Below, piece after piece: positions 26,340-34,351 of a stretch of DNA of 64,000 nucleotides. Each line of letters opens with the position of its first letter. Within the stretch, counting starts at the first letter, position 1. Made by a program: the position numbers and the translations under genes. The DNA is taken from the NCBI RefSeq assembly GCF_047324175.1, contig NZ_CP178732.1, positions 2,790,001 to 2,854,000 of the forward strand. Reading direction: 5' to 3'. The notes beneath the pieces were generated by a model that was not told the DNA's origin, made no database searches, and was given only the letters and a program-made list of their open reading frames with translations. This DNA comes from Acerihabitans sp015654925. Lineage in GTDB: Bacteria > Pseudomonadota > Gammaproteobacteria > Enterobacterales > Enterobacteriaceae.

Positions 26340-28040
26340 ATGTTCAGTATGGATACCGTACTTCAGGAGCTTCACCCGCAGCGTAAAACACCCCCGTGGC
26401 AGCTCAGTATCTTAAAACTGCTTTTTCGCGAGAAAGAGTTCCGCCGGCTGGGAGAGGAAAACCGGCATCTTAAAGGCATGGATATGGTCGAACAGGTGCT
26501 CGACTATTTTGACGTACGCTGCGAACTGACCGAGCGTGACCTGGAACAAATCCCCAGTTACGGCCCGGTGGTGGTGGTGGCCAACCATCCGATTGGCACG
26601 CTGGACGGGCTGGCGTTACTGCACGCGGTAGGTTCGGTGCGCTCTGACGTCAAAGTGGTGGCGAACCGCTTGCTGTCGCAGGTTAAATCCCTGAACAGCC
26701 TGATGCTGCCGGTGGATAATATGGGCAATCGTACCCGCCGTTCGCAGGTGGCATTAATGCAGGAGCACTTGGAAAATCAAGGGGTCTTGATCGTGTTTCC
26801 TGCGGGTGAAGTCTCGCGCTTAAGCGCCAAAGGCATCCGGGACGGCCGATGGCATACGGGCTTTTTGCGCATGGCGGCCAAAAGCCGTGCGCCGATTATC
26901 CCGGTACATATCAGCGGCAACAATAGCGCGCTGTTTTATTTCAGCTCGCTGCTTTATCGCCCGCTGTCTTCACTATTATTGATCCACGAAATGTTTGGCC
27001 AGCAGGGAAACCGACTGAAAGTGCGGATTGGCGCGCGAATTCCTTATTCCAGCTGGCACGACGGCCATACGCAGGCCAATGATTTAGCCGCGCGGTTTCG
27101 TAAGCACATCTACCGTATCGGCGCGGGAAAAGCGGGACTGTTCCAGTCTGAATCCGCCATTGCCCGGGCCGAAGATCGCGCGGTATTAAAACATGCGCTG
27201 GAGAATACCGAAACGCTGGGCCATACGCCGGATGGTAAAATCATTTATTTATACCGCCGTCACGGCGAAGACCATGTGCCGATCCTGCGGGAACTCGGGC
27301 GGCTGCGTGAAATCGCATTTCGCGCCGTGGGCGAAGGCAGCGGCCGCCGCCGCGATCTGGATGGTTACGATGACAGTTATTATCATCTCGTATTATGGGA
27401 CCCGCAGGCGCTGGAAATCGTCGGCGCCTATCGCTTTATTCCGACCGCCGGGCATGCCGGTTGCTACAGGCAGGACAGTATTTACAGCCAAAGCTTATTC
27501 CATTATGGACAGCAGATGGATGCTATTTTGGGGCAGGGGATTGAGCTGGGCCGCAGTTTTATTCAGCCGGCCTATTGGGGTAAACGCGGGCTGGATTATT
27601 TATGGCTGGGGATTGGCGCCTATCTGGCAAAATATCCGCAGACCCGGTATTTGTTCGGGCCCGTGTCTATTTCCGGCGCGCTGCCAATGGCGGTGAGGGA
27701 TTTGCTGGTCGCATTTTATCGGCTATATTTTGCGCCAACCTTACCGCTGGCGACGTCCCGCCGCCCTTATCCAGCCTCACTGCCCAACGTGCTGGCGCAG
27801 TTTTCCGGGGATAATTATAAGGAGGATTTAATCCGCCTGAAACGTCTGCTGGCAAATTTTGGTTGCAGCATTCCACCGCTCTATAAGCAATATTCTGAAC
27901 TATGTGAGCGGGGCAGCGTGCAGTTTATTGATTTTGGCAGCGATCCGGCGTTTAACCACTGTATCGACGGGCTGGTATTGGTGGATATCAGCAAATTAAA
28001 ACCGGCGAAGTATGAGCGTTATATTGCGGTACATCAATGA
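26340..28040 (+). CDS. olsF: Bifunctional ornithine-lipid acyltransferase OlsF-like (PlsC + GNAT)
   Basis: A 566-residue fusion. Residues about 70-270 form a glycerolipid O-acyltransferase domain with NHPIGTLDGL, VLIVFPAGEVSR and APIIPVHISG. Residues about 310-490 form a GNAT/hemolysin-type N-acyltransferase with LREIAFRAVGEGSGRR, VGAYRF and ELGRSFIQPAYW. In Serratia proteamaculans OlsF such a fusion makes ornithine lipids, the C-terminal half N-acylating ornithine and the N-terminal half adding the second acyl chain. I use the ATG at 26340, seven bases after GGAGG; an upstream in-frame start lacks such a site. Ornithine lipids are phosphate-free and often made under phosphate limitation; no pho box was identified by eye. 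Confidence 0.78.
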   Translation: MFSMDTVLQELHPQRKTPPWQLSILKLLFREKEFRRLGEENRHLKGMDMVEQVLDYFDVRCELTERDLEQIPSYGPVVVVANHPIGTLDGLALLHAVGSVRSDVKVVANRLLSQVKSLNSLMLPVDNMGNRTRRSQVALMQEHLENQGVLIVFPAGEVSRLSAKGIRDGRWHTGFLRMAAKSRAPIIPVHISGNNSALFYFSSLLYRPLSSLLLIHEMFGQQGNRLKVRIGARIPYSSWHDGHTQANDLAARFRKHIYRIGAGKAGLFQSESAIARAEDRAVLKHALENTETLGHTPDGKIIYLYRRHGEDHVPILRELGRLREIAFRAVGEGSGRRRDLDGYDDSYYHLVLWDPQALEIVGAYRFIPTAGHAGCYRQDSIYSQSLFHYGQQMDAILGQGIELGRSFIQPAYWGKRGLDYLWLGIGAYLAKYPQTRYLFGPVSISGALPMAVRDLLVAFYRLYFAPTLPLATSRRPYPASLPNVLAQFSGDNYKEDLIRLKRLLANFGCSIPPLYKQYSELCERGSVQFIDFGSDPAFNHCIDGLVLVDISKLKPAKYERYIAVHQ

Positions 28041-28126
28041 GTTGTGTTACTAACGGATCTAAATAGTAACCATTGTGCTCTAATTGTCGACGCGGTGCAA
28101 TCTGCTGGTATTCCACCAGGAAGCAA

Positions 28127-28157
28127 CAATATAGCCGATAAGGGAACGGCTATATTG
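28127..28157. terminator. Bidirectional terminator between olsF and the hns-family gene
   Basis: Perfect 11-base stem CAATATAGCCG / CGGCTATATTG with a 9-base loop between two convergent genes. Reading leftwards it is followed by TTGCTTCC, reading rightwards by CTTGGCT. Confidence 0.65.
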
Positions 28158-28167
28158 CTTGGCTGGA

Positions 28168-28566
28168 TCAGACCGCGAAATCTTCCAGAGATTTGCCGCT
28201 ATCAAGCAATGCTTTCATTGCTTTTGGCGTACGGCCCTGGCCGGTCCAGGTTTTTGATTCGCCAAATTCATCCGTGTATTTATATTTGGCAGGGCGCGGA
28301 TCGCGCGCTTTTTTAGCCTTGGTGGCAACTACGCTGGCAAGCAGTTCAGACGGGTCAATTCCATCTTCCTGCAACTGCTGGCGATACTTTTCAAGTTTAG
28401 CCAAACGGCCTTCGTTTTCAGCGCGAAAAGCTGCTTCTTCAGTACGGCGGTCTTCAGTAATTGCCGTAAGCTTTTCCAGAATTTCTTCTAACGTTGAAAG
28501 TTCCAGCTCACGAGCTTGCGCCCGCAACGTACGAATATTGTTCAGTGATTTAAGCATTTCTGACAT
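28168..28566 (-). CDS. H-NS family nucleoid protein (StpA-like paralogue)
   Basis: Silencer of AT-rich and horizontally acquired DNA. The 132-residue protein has the H-NS N-terminal oligomerisation motif (SLNNIRTLRAQAREL), a coiled-coil region (about 22-65), a linker, and the C-terminal DNA-binding domain with the core TWTGQGRTP. The tail ALLDSGKSLEDFAV is closer to the StpA form than to housekeeping H-NS, and the gene is not beside tdk or galU where E. coli hns lies, so I read it as a second family member. It is preceded by an AT-rich 400-base region, a usual feature of autorepressed hns genes. Confidence 0.88.
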   Translation of the reverse strand: MSEMLKSLNNIRTLRAQARELELSTLEEILEKLTAITEDRRTEEAAFRAENEGRLAKLEKYRQQLQEDGIDPSELLASVVATKAKKARDPRPAKYKYTDEFGESKTWTGQGRTPKAMKALLDSGKSLEDFAV

Positions 28567-28975
28567 TGGGGACCCTGCCTGTTATATTAGATTAAGACGT
28601 GCATTTAATAATAACCAAAAGTATATAGCATGAATGTAAAAGCGCATAACATTTTAAACGACTTAGAGAACAAAAAATTGGTTTTTGTTATTCGCATAAT
28701 ACTTATAAAGTTAATCATCAGCTATAAAAGACTTAATTTAATCGGCGGAATTTGCAGTTCCAGCGCATAGCGCAACCCCTTGTGCGCGGACATTTCATAA
28801 CGTTACTTCCAGTAAATATCAGAAATACTTGCCAGCAATTTTATAATCGCCTCCGGCCGCCGTTTTGATACCGAATCCACAAGGACAGCGGCATCAAGGG
28901 AGTGAGCCGCTGACAGGCAGAATCGGTACGATCTTCTATACTTATGGCTTATTCTGGTAATTAAGGAGAAAAAAC
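28567..28975. promoter_or_regulatory. AT-rich divergent promoter region, hns-family gene / osmC
   Basis: 409 bases without a gene. The half next to the hns-family gene is strongly AT-rich, with runs of A and T and an imperfect dyad (CAAAAAATTGGTTTTTG near 28670), consistent with H-NS binding and autoregulation. The osmC side ends with AAGGAG before its ATG. No specific operator or small RNA was recognised. Confidence 0.45.
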
Positions 28976-29404
28976 ATGACCATTCATAAGAAGGGGCAGG
29001 CCCATTGGGAAGGCGATATTAAACGCGGCAAAGGTACGGTCTCGACCGAGAGCGGCGCGCTGCAACAGCAGCCCTACGGTTTCAATACCCGCTTTGAAGG
29101 CGCTGCGGGCACCAATCCGGAAGAATTGATTGGCGCGGCCCATGCCGCCTGTTTCTCTATGGCTCTATCTCTGATGCTGGGCGAGGAAGGCTTTACGCCT
29201 GAAAGTATCGACACCACCGCGGATGTCTCGCTGGACAAAGTCGATGGCGGATTCGCCATCACCAAAATAGCGCTGAACAGCACGGTGAAATTGCCGGGCG
29301 TTGATGATGCGGTATTCGATAAAATTATTCAAAAAGCGAAAGCCGGGTGCCCGGTATCGCAATTGTTGAAAGCCGACATAACGCTTGATTATCAGCTTAA
29401 TTAA
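28976..29404 (+). CDS. osmC: Organic hydroperoxide reductase OsmC
   Basis: Cysteine peroxidase that reduces organic hydroperoxides, typically induced by osmotic and stationary-phase stress. The 142-residue protein has the OsmC-type pair of active cysteines, in HAACFSMALS and GCPVSQLLKA, plus the TRFEGAAGTNPEELIGAA helix. An AAGGAG lies eight bases before the ATG. It is a monocistronic gene with its own hairpin downstream. Confidence 0.95.
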   Translation: MTIHKKGQAHWEGDIKRGKGTVSTESGALQQQPYGFNTRFEGAAGTNPEELIGAAHAACFSMALSLMLGEEGFTPESIDTTADVSLDKVDGGFAITKIALNSTVKLPGVDDAVFDKIIQKAKAGCPVSQLLKADITLDYQLN

Positions 29405-29443
29405 ACCACCCGCCGACTAAAACCACCGGTATCAACAGACCAT

Positions 29444-29479
29444 CCCGCTGCTTCCAGAGGCCACTCCGGAGGCAGCGGG
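29444..29479. terminator. Inverted repeat downstream of osmC
   Basis: Eight-base arms CCCGCTGC / GCAGCGGG with a 20-base centre that can pair further. There is no T tract, so it could be a Rho-dependent end or an mRNA-protecting stem for osmC. Confidence 0.4.
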
Positions 29480-29593
29480 TCATGGAACATTTATAGAAGC
29501 TAGAAGGCGATGCGGGCAGTTGGCCGTTGGCAGTCTGTGCTGCTTTGATTCCGTGGTTTCCCCGTGGTTACCTGGTATCCTTTGAGTTCCTGA

Positions 29594-29621
29594 TTGACAC
29601 CAGGTATACGAAGTATACTAT
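29594..29621 (+). promoter_or_regulatory. Promoter with GTATAC inverted repeat upstream of the flavin oxidoreductase
   Basis: TTGACA (-35, 29594-29599) and TACTAT (-10, 29616-29621) are 16 bases apart. GTATAC-GAA-GTATAC at 29604-29618 occupies the spacer. This looks like an operator for a small winged-helix repressor (HxlR- or MarR-type by analogy). No such regulator is encoded next door. Confidence 0.55.
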
Positions 29622-29653
29622 GGTTTCATCGATCCAAACTGGAAAACCATACT

Positions 29654-30775
29654 GTGACCACATCCAATGTAGATGCCTTATTTCAGCCCTTTCATTTAAA
29701 GAACCTGTCGTTGAAAAATCGCATCGTTATGGCTCCCATGACGCGTAGCTTCGCGCCAGGCGGCATTCCGGGCGAAAATATTGCGGCGTATTATCAACGG
29801 CGGGCGGCGGGCGACGTGGGCTTGATCCTGTCCGAAGGCACGGTCATCGACCGTCCCGCCTCCAGAAACGACGAAAATATTCCTTTATTTCATGGCGATG
29901 CCGCACTGGCGGGCTGGAAACGGGTCATTGATGCCGTTCACGCCGCAGGCGGCAAGATGGGCCCGCAACTCTGGCACACCGGTTCAGTGGCCAGTTTTAT
30001 GACCGAGTGGGTGCCTGCCGCGCCGGTCGAGAGTCCGTCCGGACTGATTGCGCCAGGCCAGCCTCGCGGTGAGGTAATGAGTGAAGAGGCCATTGCCGAC
30101 ACGATCGCCGCTTTCGCCAGCGCGGCGGCCAATGCCAAACGGCTGGGTTTTGATGTCGCTGAAATTCACGGTGCGCATGGTTATCTGATTGACCAATTTT
30201 TCTGGGCCGGTACTAACCAGCGTACCGATCGATATGGCGGCGCCACATTGAAGCAGCGTGCCCGCTTTGCGGCCGAAGTTGTCAAGAGCATGCGCGAGGC
30301 GGTCGGTCCCGACTTCCCGCTCATCCTGCGCGTCAGCCAATGGAAACAACAGGACTTCGCGGTGAAGCTTGCTCCATCGCCCGAAGAGATGGGCGACTGG
30401 CTTGTGCCCCTGGTCGAGGCCGGGGTGGATATTCTGCATTGTTCGCAACGGCGGTTCTGGGAGCCGGAATTTGCCGAACTTGACGGAGAGGACGGGTTGA
30501 ACTTCGCCGGCTGGGCGAAGAAGCTGACCGGCGCAGCGACCATTAGCGTGGGGTCGGTAGGACTTTCGGGCGACTTCATGGGGTCTTTTGTCGGCGAGGG
30601 TTCAAAACCCGCCGGTCTGGATAACCTGATCCAGCGGCTGGAGCGTAACGAATTCGACCTGATTGCAGTTGGCCGCGCGTTGCTGACCGACCCGAATTGG
30701 GTCACAAAAATCCGTCACGGCGAACAAGGCGCACTGCTGGATTTCAACGCCGCTGACCTGGGCGAATTGATCTGA
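29654..30775 (+). CDS. NADH:flavin oxidoreductase / old yellow enzyme family
   Basis: FMN-dependent ene-reductase expected to act on electrophiles such as quinones, enals or nitro compounds. I use the GTG at 29654 (VTTSNVDALFQPFHLKNLSLKNRIV), giving 373 residues; an upstream in-frame ATG lies inside the promoter-like region. The TIM-barrel motifs are clear: RIVMAPMTRSFA, the active-site block IHGAHGYLIDQFFW followed by TDRYGG, and a C-terminal phosphate-binding segment IAVGRALLTDPNW. A promoter with an inverted repeat precedes it, suggesting inducible expression. Confidence 0.88.
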   Translation: MTTSNVDALFQPFHLKNLSLKNRIVMAPMTRSFAPGGIPGENIAAYYQRRAAGDVGLILSEGTVIDRPASRNDENIPLFHGDAALAGWKRVIDAVHAAGGKMGPQLWHTGSVASFMTEWVPAAPVESPSGLIAPGQPRGEVMSEEAIADTIAAFASAAANAKRLGFDVAEIHGAHGYLIDQFFWAGTNQRTDRYGGATLKQRARFAAEVVKSMREAVGPDFPLILRVSQWKQQDFAVKLAPSPEEMGDWLVPLVEAGVDILHCSQRRFWEPEFAELDGEDGLNFAGWAKKLTGAATISVGSVGLSGDFMGSFVGEGSKPAGLDNLIQRLERNEFDLIAVGRALLTDPNWVTKIRHGEQGALLDFNAADLGELI

Positions 30776-30783
30776 ACATGGCC

Positions 30784-30813
30784 GGACCTTCCGCGAGATA
30801 CCGTGGAAGGTCC
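30784..30813 (+). terminator. Hairpin after the flavin oxidoreductase
   Basis: Perfect 9-base stem GGACCTTCC / GGAAGGTCC with a 12-base loop, starting eight bases after the stop codon. It lacks a T tract. Confidence 0.5.
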
Positions 30814-30969
30814 ACTCCGCCGGCGATGGCGGCACAGCTCCCAAGGGTATATCCAACAGGCGGGCGGCAGATTCCTCCGAGATAGTCATCCGGTGCATTC
30901 ATCAGAATGTCTATATCTGTTATATTAGTGCGCTAGATCACAAAAAGCCTTAAAGGAAGATACCACACG

Positions 30970-31404
30970 ATGATTAACCGTTTCACCCTTACCGCCATTG
31001 CGGCTGCTTTTGCGCTGACGGGATGCGTAAAACACGTTACTTCTTCAAATGAACCCGTGGCCGCAGATTTTACCAATGGCCCGACGCTGGTCACCGTGAC
31101 GCATGTTCCTGCTCCCACCGCAGATGGTGCGACCGTCTTTGTTACCGTTGACGGCAACGATGCGGGCGCCCTGGCCACTGGCGAAAGCGTAGCGCTTCAT
31201 GTGCCCGCAGGCTCGCATCAGATTGGGGGTTATGCCCGGTCGCTGATCGGCCGCGTCACCATTCCGCCGGTCAACGTCACCACAACCGCCGATACGCCAA
31301 AGCATATTGCTTATACGGTGACGAAAAGCAAACCGACCTTTGCGGAATTGAGCGCCGGCCCGAACCCACAGCCGCAGGAACCACAGGCCGCGCCGCAGGG
31401 ATAA
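30970..31404 (+). CDS. Uncharacterised small lipoprotein
   Basis: A 144-residue protein with a lipoprotein signal (lipobox LTGC, Cys at residue 19). The mature part is beta-rich with a Thr/Val-rich pattern (TLVTVTHVPAPTADGATVFVTVDG, then VALHVPAGSHQIGGYAR) that could be an Ig-like or carboxypeptidase-regulatory-like fold, and a Pro/Gln-rich tail (NPQPQEPQAAPQ). AAGGAAG precedes the ATG. I do not recognise a named family; envelope localisation is inferred. Confidence 0.7.
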   Translation: MINRFTLTAIAAAFALTGCVKHVTSSNEPVAADFTNGPTLVTVTHVPAPTADGATVFVTVDGNDAGALATGESVALHVPAGSHQIGGYARSLIGRVTIPPVNVTTTADTPKHIAYTVTKSKPTFAELSAGPNPQPQEPQAAPQG

Positions 31405-31725
31405 AGATTGACGACGAAAACCCGCTGGACCCTCGCGGCTTATTACCATTCACCCTGTATCCCAGCTTACTTCATCGGCCGGCCAGTACGGATAAACACT
31501 GTCCATGGGGCAGGGTGTGCGGTAAGGAATGCAGCGCCATAACTCCTCCACGTAGTTATCTTCTAAAACTATCTTCTAAAACCGTATAATTCCTTTTAAT
31601 TGTGGATTACGCCGTTTATCCCCCTCTTAAATCCATAATTTAGCGTTTTATATAGCTCATGCTGTATATCTCGTTAAATGTGTTATATTGTGTATTAAAC
31701 CCTTTTATTTGGGATTGGACACAAT
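31405..31725. other. Intergenic region before hipBA with a possible 33-codon reading frame
   Basis: 321 bases. The half next to the hipB-like gene is AT-rich with TATATC and TTATATTG elements that could be promoters; no TATCC-N8-GGATA HipB-type operator was found. On the minus strand, 31450-31551 reads from GTG as a Trp/Pro-rich 33-residue peptide (EELWRCIPYRTPCPMDS...). It could be a small gene or a relic of one. Confidence 0.35.
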
Positions 31726-32043
31726 ATGATGGATTTAAGTCTTACCAAGCCAAGCGAAATTGTTAAACTGCTTTGTGACCGGGTGCGCAAGGAACGCCTG
31801 TTACAGCAGATGACTCAGGCTGAAGTTGCCGCCCGGGCTGGTATCGGTGTGAATACGGTGTCCAATCTTGAATCCGGACGGAACGTGGGATTCGAGAGCG
31901 TTGTCAGAGTGGCTATGGTACTTGGCAGGGCCAAGGAGCTTGAAGAGCTATTCAGACCGAAGGTAGACACCCTGGACGACATTCTTCGTTATGAACAAAG
32001 CGTCAAGCGCCAACGTGTAAAAAAGAAGGCCCATGATGCTTAA
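31726..32043 (+). CDS. HipB-like XRE family antitoxin/repressor
   Basis: Helix-turn-helix partner of the HipA-like kinase downstream. The 105-residue product has an XRE domain at about 14-70 (MTQAEVAARAGIGVNTVSNLESGR). The Lys/Arg-rich C-terminus (VKRQRVKKKAHDA) overlaps the hipA-like start by 11 bases. HipB-type proteins bind and restrain the kinase and repress the operon. An ATGATG start allows either Met. Confidence 0.82.
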   Translation: MMDLSLTKPSEIVKLLCDRVRKERLLQQMTQAEVAARAGIGVNTVSNLESGRNVGFESVVRVAMVLGRAKELEELFRPKVDTLDDILRYEQSVKRQRVKKKAHDA

Positions 32044-33307
32044 TAAAGTCGATGTATATTACCAAGGTTGGGGAGAACGATGGAAGTGGGGGACATTGGT
32101 GTCCTCAACCGCGCTTACCGGCCGTCCGATAATCATATTTGAATACAGTGATGAAGCAATACGGAAAGGGATCGAATTGTCCTCATTCAATTTACCTTTG
32201 CGTGGCCCCAAGCTGCGAAAAGACTTTCCTGCGCATCAGTTAGGGCTGCCAGGGCCGGTTTATGATTCGCTTCCTGATGGGTGGGGCATGCTTCTGATGG
32301 ATCGATTATTTAAGCGGCGGGGTCTCAATGCCGCACGAATTGGTCCACTGGAACGGCTGACCTATGTCGGAGCCAATGCGATGGGAGCGATGTCATTCCA
32401 GCCAGCGAAACCGGAAGCGTCGTCTCCGCCGGAAGAAGATATTCCTCTCTTCCAGTTAGCCTCGGAAGTCCAGGAGGTGCTCGGCGGTGATGGGGGAGAA
32501 TTTTTGCAAAGACTGCTACAGATGGGCGGTTCTCCTCAGGGCGCCAGACCCAAAGCTCTGCTCTGTCGAGATCCAAAATCAGGCAAGTTCACGACAAAAT
32601 CCGCTGCAGATTTCGAAAACTGGTTAATCAAGTTTCCGGCGCGACAAGAGCATCCGGAAGTGTGTGCGATCGAGGCTGTATATGCGCAATGCTTGCGAGA
32701 GTGCAATATCCAAACCCCAGACACCCAATATTTTAGCCTGCCTAACGGGCAGGCGGCATTTGCCACAAAACGTTTCGATCGACAAAAGCATATAAGGGTA
32801 CCAATGCAAAGTCTCGCGGCTTTTACCGGCGCTAATTACCAATCGGCCGGGGCACTCGATTACACCAATTTTTTGCGCGCGACGCAGATGTGTACCAACG
32901 ACGTGCGTGAGAAGTCACTGGCATTTGAGCGGATCGTCTTTAACATTGTGTTCAACAACCGCGACGATCATCCCAAAAATTTTTCATACCTTATGTCGCC
33001 CGCAGGCCAATGGAAATTGGCACCAGCTTACGACGTTACTTACTGTGAAGGCCCTGGTGGCTATCATCAAATGGATGTGATGGGAGAGGCGCTGGAAATC
33101 AGACGAGAGCACATTGTGTCTCTTGGAGAAGAAGAGGCGGAACTTACAGTTCAACAAATCGACTCTCTCATTGAGAGAACCTGCGATGCAGCCGCCGGCT
33201 TTTCATTAAAGGCGGAGAGCATGTTCCAAAAGCAGATCACCGGCGAAACACGGCGTACTATTCAGGGAAGAATCAATAGCAACATCAAACTTCTTTTGGC
33301 CCGTTGA
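32033..33307 (+). CDS. HipA-like serine/threonine kinase toxin (divergent subfamily)
   Basis: Kinase-fold protein of 424 residues; E. coli HipA phosphorylates glutamyl-tRNA synthetase and causes growth arrest. The catalytic region FNNRDDHPKNFSYLM places the catalytic Asp at residue 311. The metal-binding Asp is at 334 in APAYDVTY, the same 23-residue spacing as in E. coli HipA (309/332). A Gly/Ser loop GGSPQGARPKAL resembles the loop holding the autophosphorylated Ser. The N-terminal domain is longer and only distantly similar to E. coli HipA, so the target is not predictable. It ends 50 bases before dif. Confidence 0.85.
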   Translation: MMLNKVDVYYQGWGERWKWGTLVSSTALTGRPIIIFEYSDEAIRKGIELSSFNLPLRGPKLRKDFPAHQLGLPGPVYDSLPDGWGMLLMDRLFKRRGLNAARIGPLERLTYVGANAMGAMSFQPAKPEASSPPEEDIPLFQLASEVQEVLGGDGGEFLQRLLQMGGSPQGARPKALLCRDPKSGKFTTKSAADFENWLIKFPARQEHPEVCAIEAVYAQCLRECNIQTPDTQYFSLPNGQAAFATKRFDRQKHIRVPMQSLAAFTGANYQSAGALDYTNFLRATQMCTNDVREKSLAFERIVFNIVFNNRDDHPKNFSYLMSPAGQWKLAPAYDVTYCEGPGGYHQMDVMGEALEIRREHIVSLGEEEAELTVQQIDSLIERTCDAAAGFSLKAESMFQKQITGETRRTIQGRINSNIKLLLAR

Positions 33308-33357
33308 ATATGGAGTTTGGGATGAGCAGGATACCCAATGAGGTAACCTTATAGTCA

Positions 33358-33385
33358 ATTTAACATAATATACATTATACGCACC
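33358..33385 (-). other. dif: dif site (XerC/XerD chromosome dimer resolution)
   Basis: Reading the minus strand, the 28 bases consist of GGTGCGTATAA (XerC-type arm), TGTATA (central region) and TTATGTTAAAT (XerD-type arm). As I recall E. coli dif, this differs at a single base: C to T at position 7. The probability of such a match by chance is negligible. It marks the point where FtsK-activated XerCD resolves chromosome dimers, and it agrees with the polarity of KOPS octamers on both sides. It lies between the hipA-like gene and a Nudix gene. Confidence 0.95.
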
Positions 33386-33472
33386 TAGATGAAGATACGT
33401 GGAATCTGATGTTTTGGCCTATGATAGTCCATGTATCTGTAAAACCCTCCATCCATTGGCATCCGGTCCACC

Positions 33473-33934
33473 TTATGGATTTTTACCATCAAACCAAACC
33501 GACGCTAACATATCTACAATGTTCTGCGGATAAACAACGTCATTTGTTGTTGCTAGTTCTTCGGCATTCCACCAGTGGTGCTCGCTGATAACGTTCTTTT
33601 CATTACTGCTCCAATTCTCTTTACCGATCTCATGATTAGTCACTCGCACTACGTAAAATTTTTCCTGTGCTTCCACCATCTCGCCGTTCGGCAATTTCAT
33701 CTCGAAATTTCTCCGTGCTACGCACTGGCCAGCTTTACTGCGTATAATTCCTGTTTCTTCCCGCAGTTCCCTGATGGCCGCTTGTTCGAATGATTCACCT
33801 CGCTCGACACCGCCGCCTGGTGTTGCCCAGTACGATTTGCCCGCCAGCGCGTCCGAGCGATGCGTAAACTTAAACAGCAAAACGTGTCTTGCAAGATCGA
33901 TAACCAAAAGTCTGGCTGCTGGGCGCGATTTCAT
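33473..33934 (-). CDS. Nudix hydrolase
   Basis: Hydrolase of nucleoside-diphosphate-linked substrates, 153 residues. The full Nudix box GX5EX7REUXEEXGU is present as GGVERGESFEQAAIREL followed by REETGI (residues about 41-64). Preceding ATPGGGVE is the usual loop. C-terminal residues with VTNHEIGKENWSSNEK and HHWWNAEEL fit the family. The substrate is unknown. Its codon usage and the lower GC of this patch differ from the cbi genes, in line with a terminus-proximal accessory gene. Confidence 0.88.
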   Translation of the reverse strand: MKSRPAARLLVIDLARHVLLFKFTHRSDALAGKSYWATPGGGVERGESFEQAAIRELREETGIIRSKAGQCVARRNFEMKLPNGEMVEAQEKFYVVRVTNHEIGKENWSSNEKNVISEHHWWNAEELATTNDVVYPQNIVDMLASVWFDGKNP

Positions 33935-34351
33935 ACTATCTCCTGCTTGGATGATATAGGGTTGCGCATAATGGCGCTTATGCGCACCTGTATGATGCCA
34001 TATCTCCGCGCTGTTGTGATCGCGCTACGTGAAATCTGACAAATCCTGGCTACTGGGCCCGTGCAGATTGGGTTTAACAACGCCTTCATCTTTACAATTG
34101 TCGGCGCGCTGCCAGGGTTATGCGAGCAACTTATCCAGTTCGCGCCGATTGTACAAAGAGTTCCCTGGGAAGGCTTCACGGACGTTGGCGTTCTTTGGGT
34201 ATAAAGCGATAATATTTTCTGCAGTGTGATGGTCGATATTGCAATTTCCCACGATAATACGGTAAGTTTTAGCAGTAACATGAGTTTTTTACTGAGACGC
34301 GGCCCACTTTCCTTTACAATGGTAGTCCTTTCCATTTTCAGGCCGACATTT
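33935..34351. other. Gene-poor stretch, possibly containing a decayed reading frame
   Basis: About 417 bases with no confident gene. On the minus strand around 34130-34280 one frame reads ...TYRIIVGNCNIDHHTAENI and ends ...RRELDKLLA before a stop, which looks protein-like but has no start and no family I recognise; a different frame stays open for 182 codons with unlikely composition. It may be the relic of an inserted gene next to dif. Confidence 0.35.
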
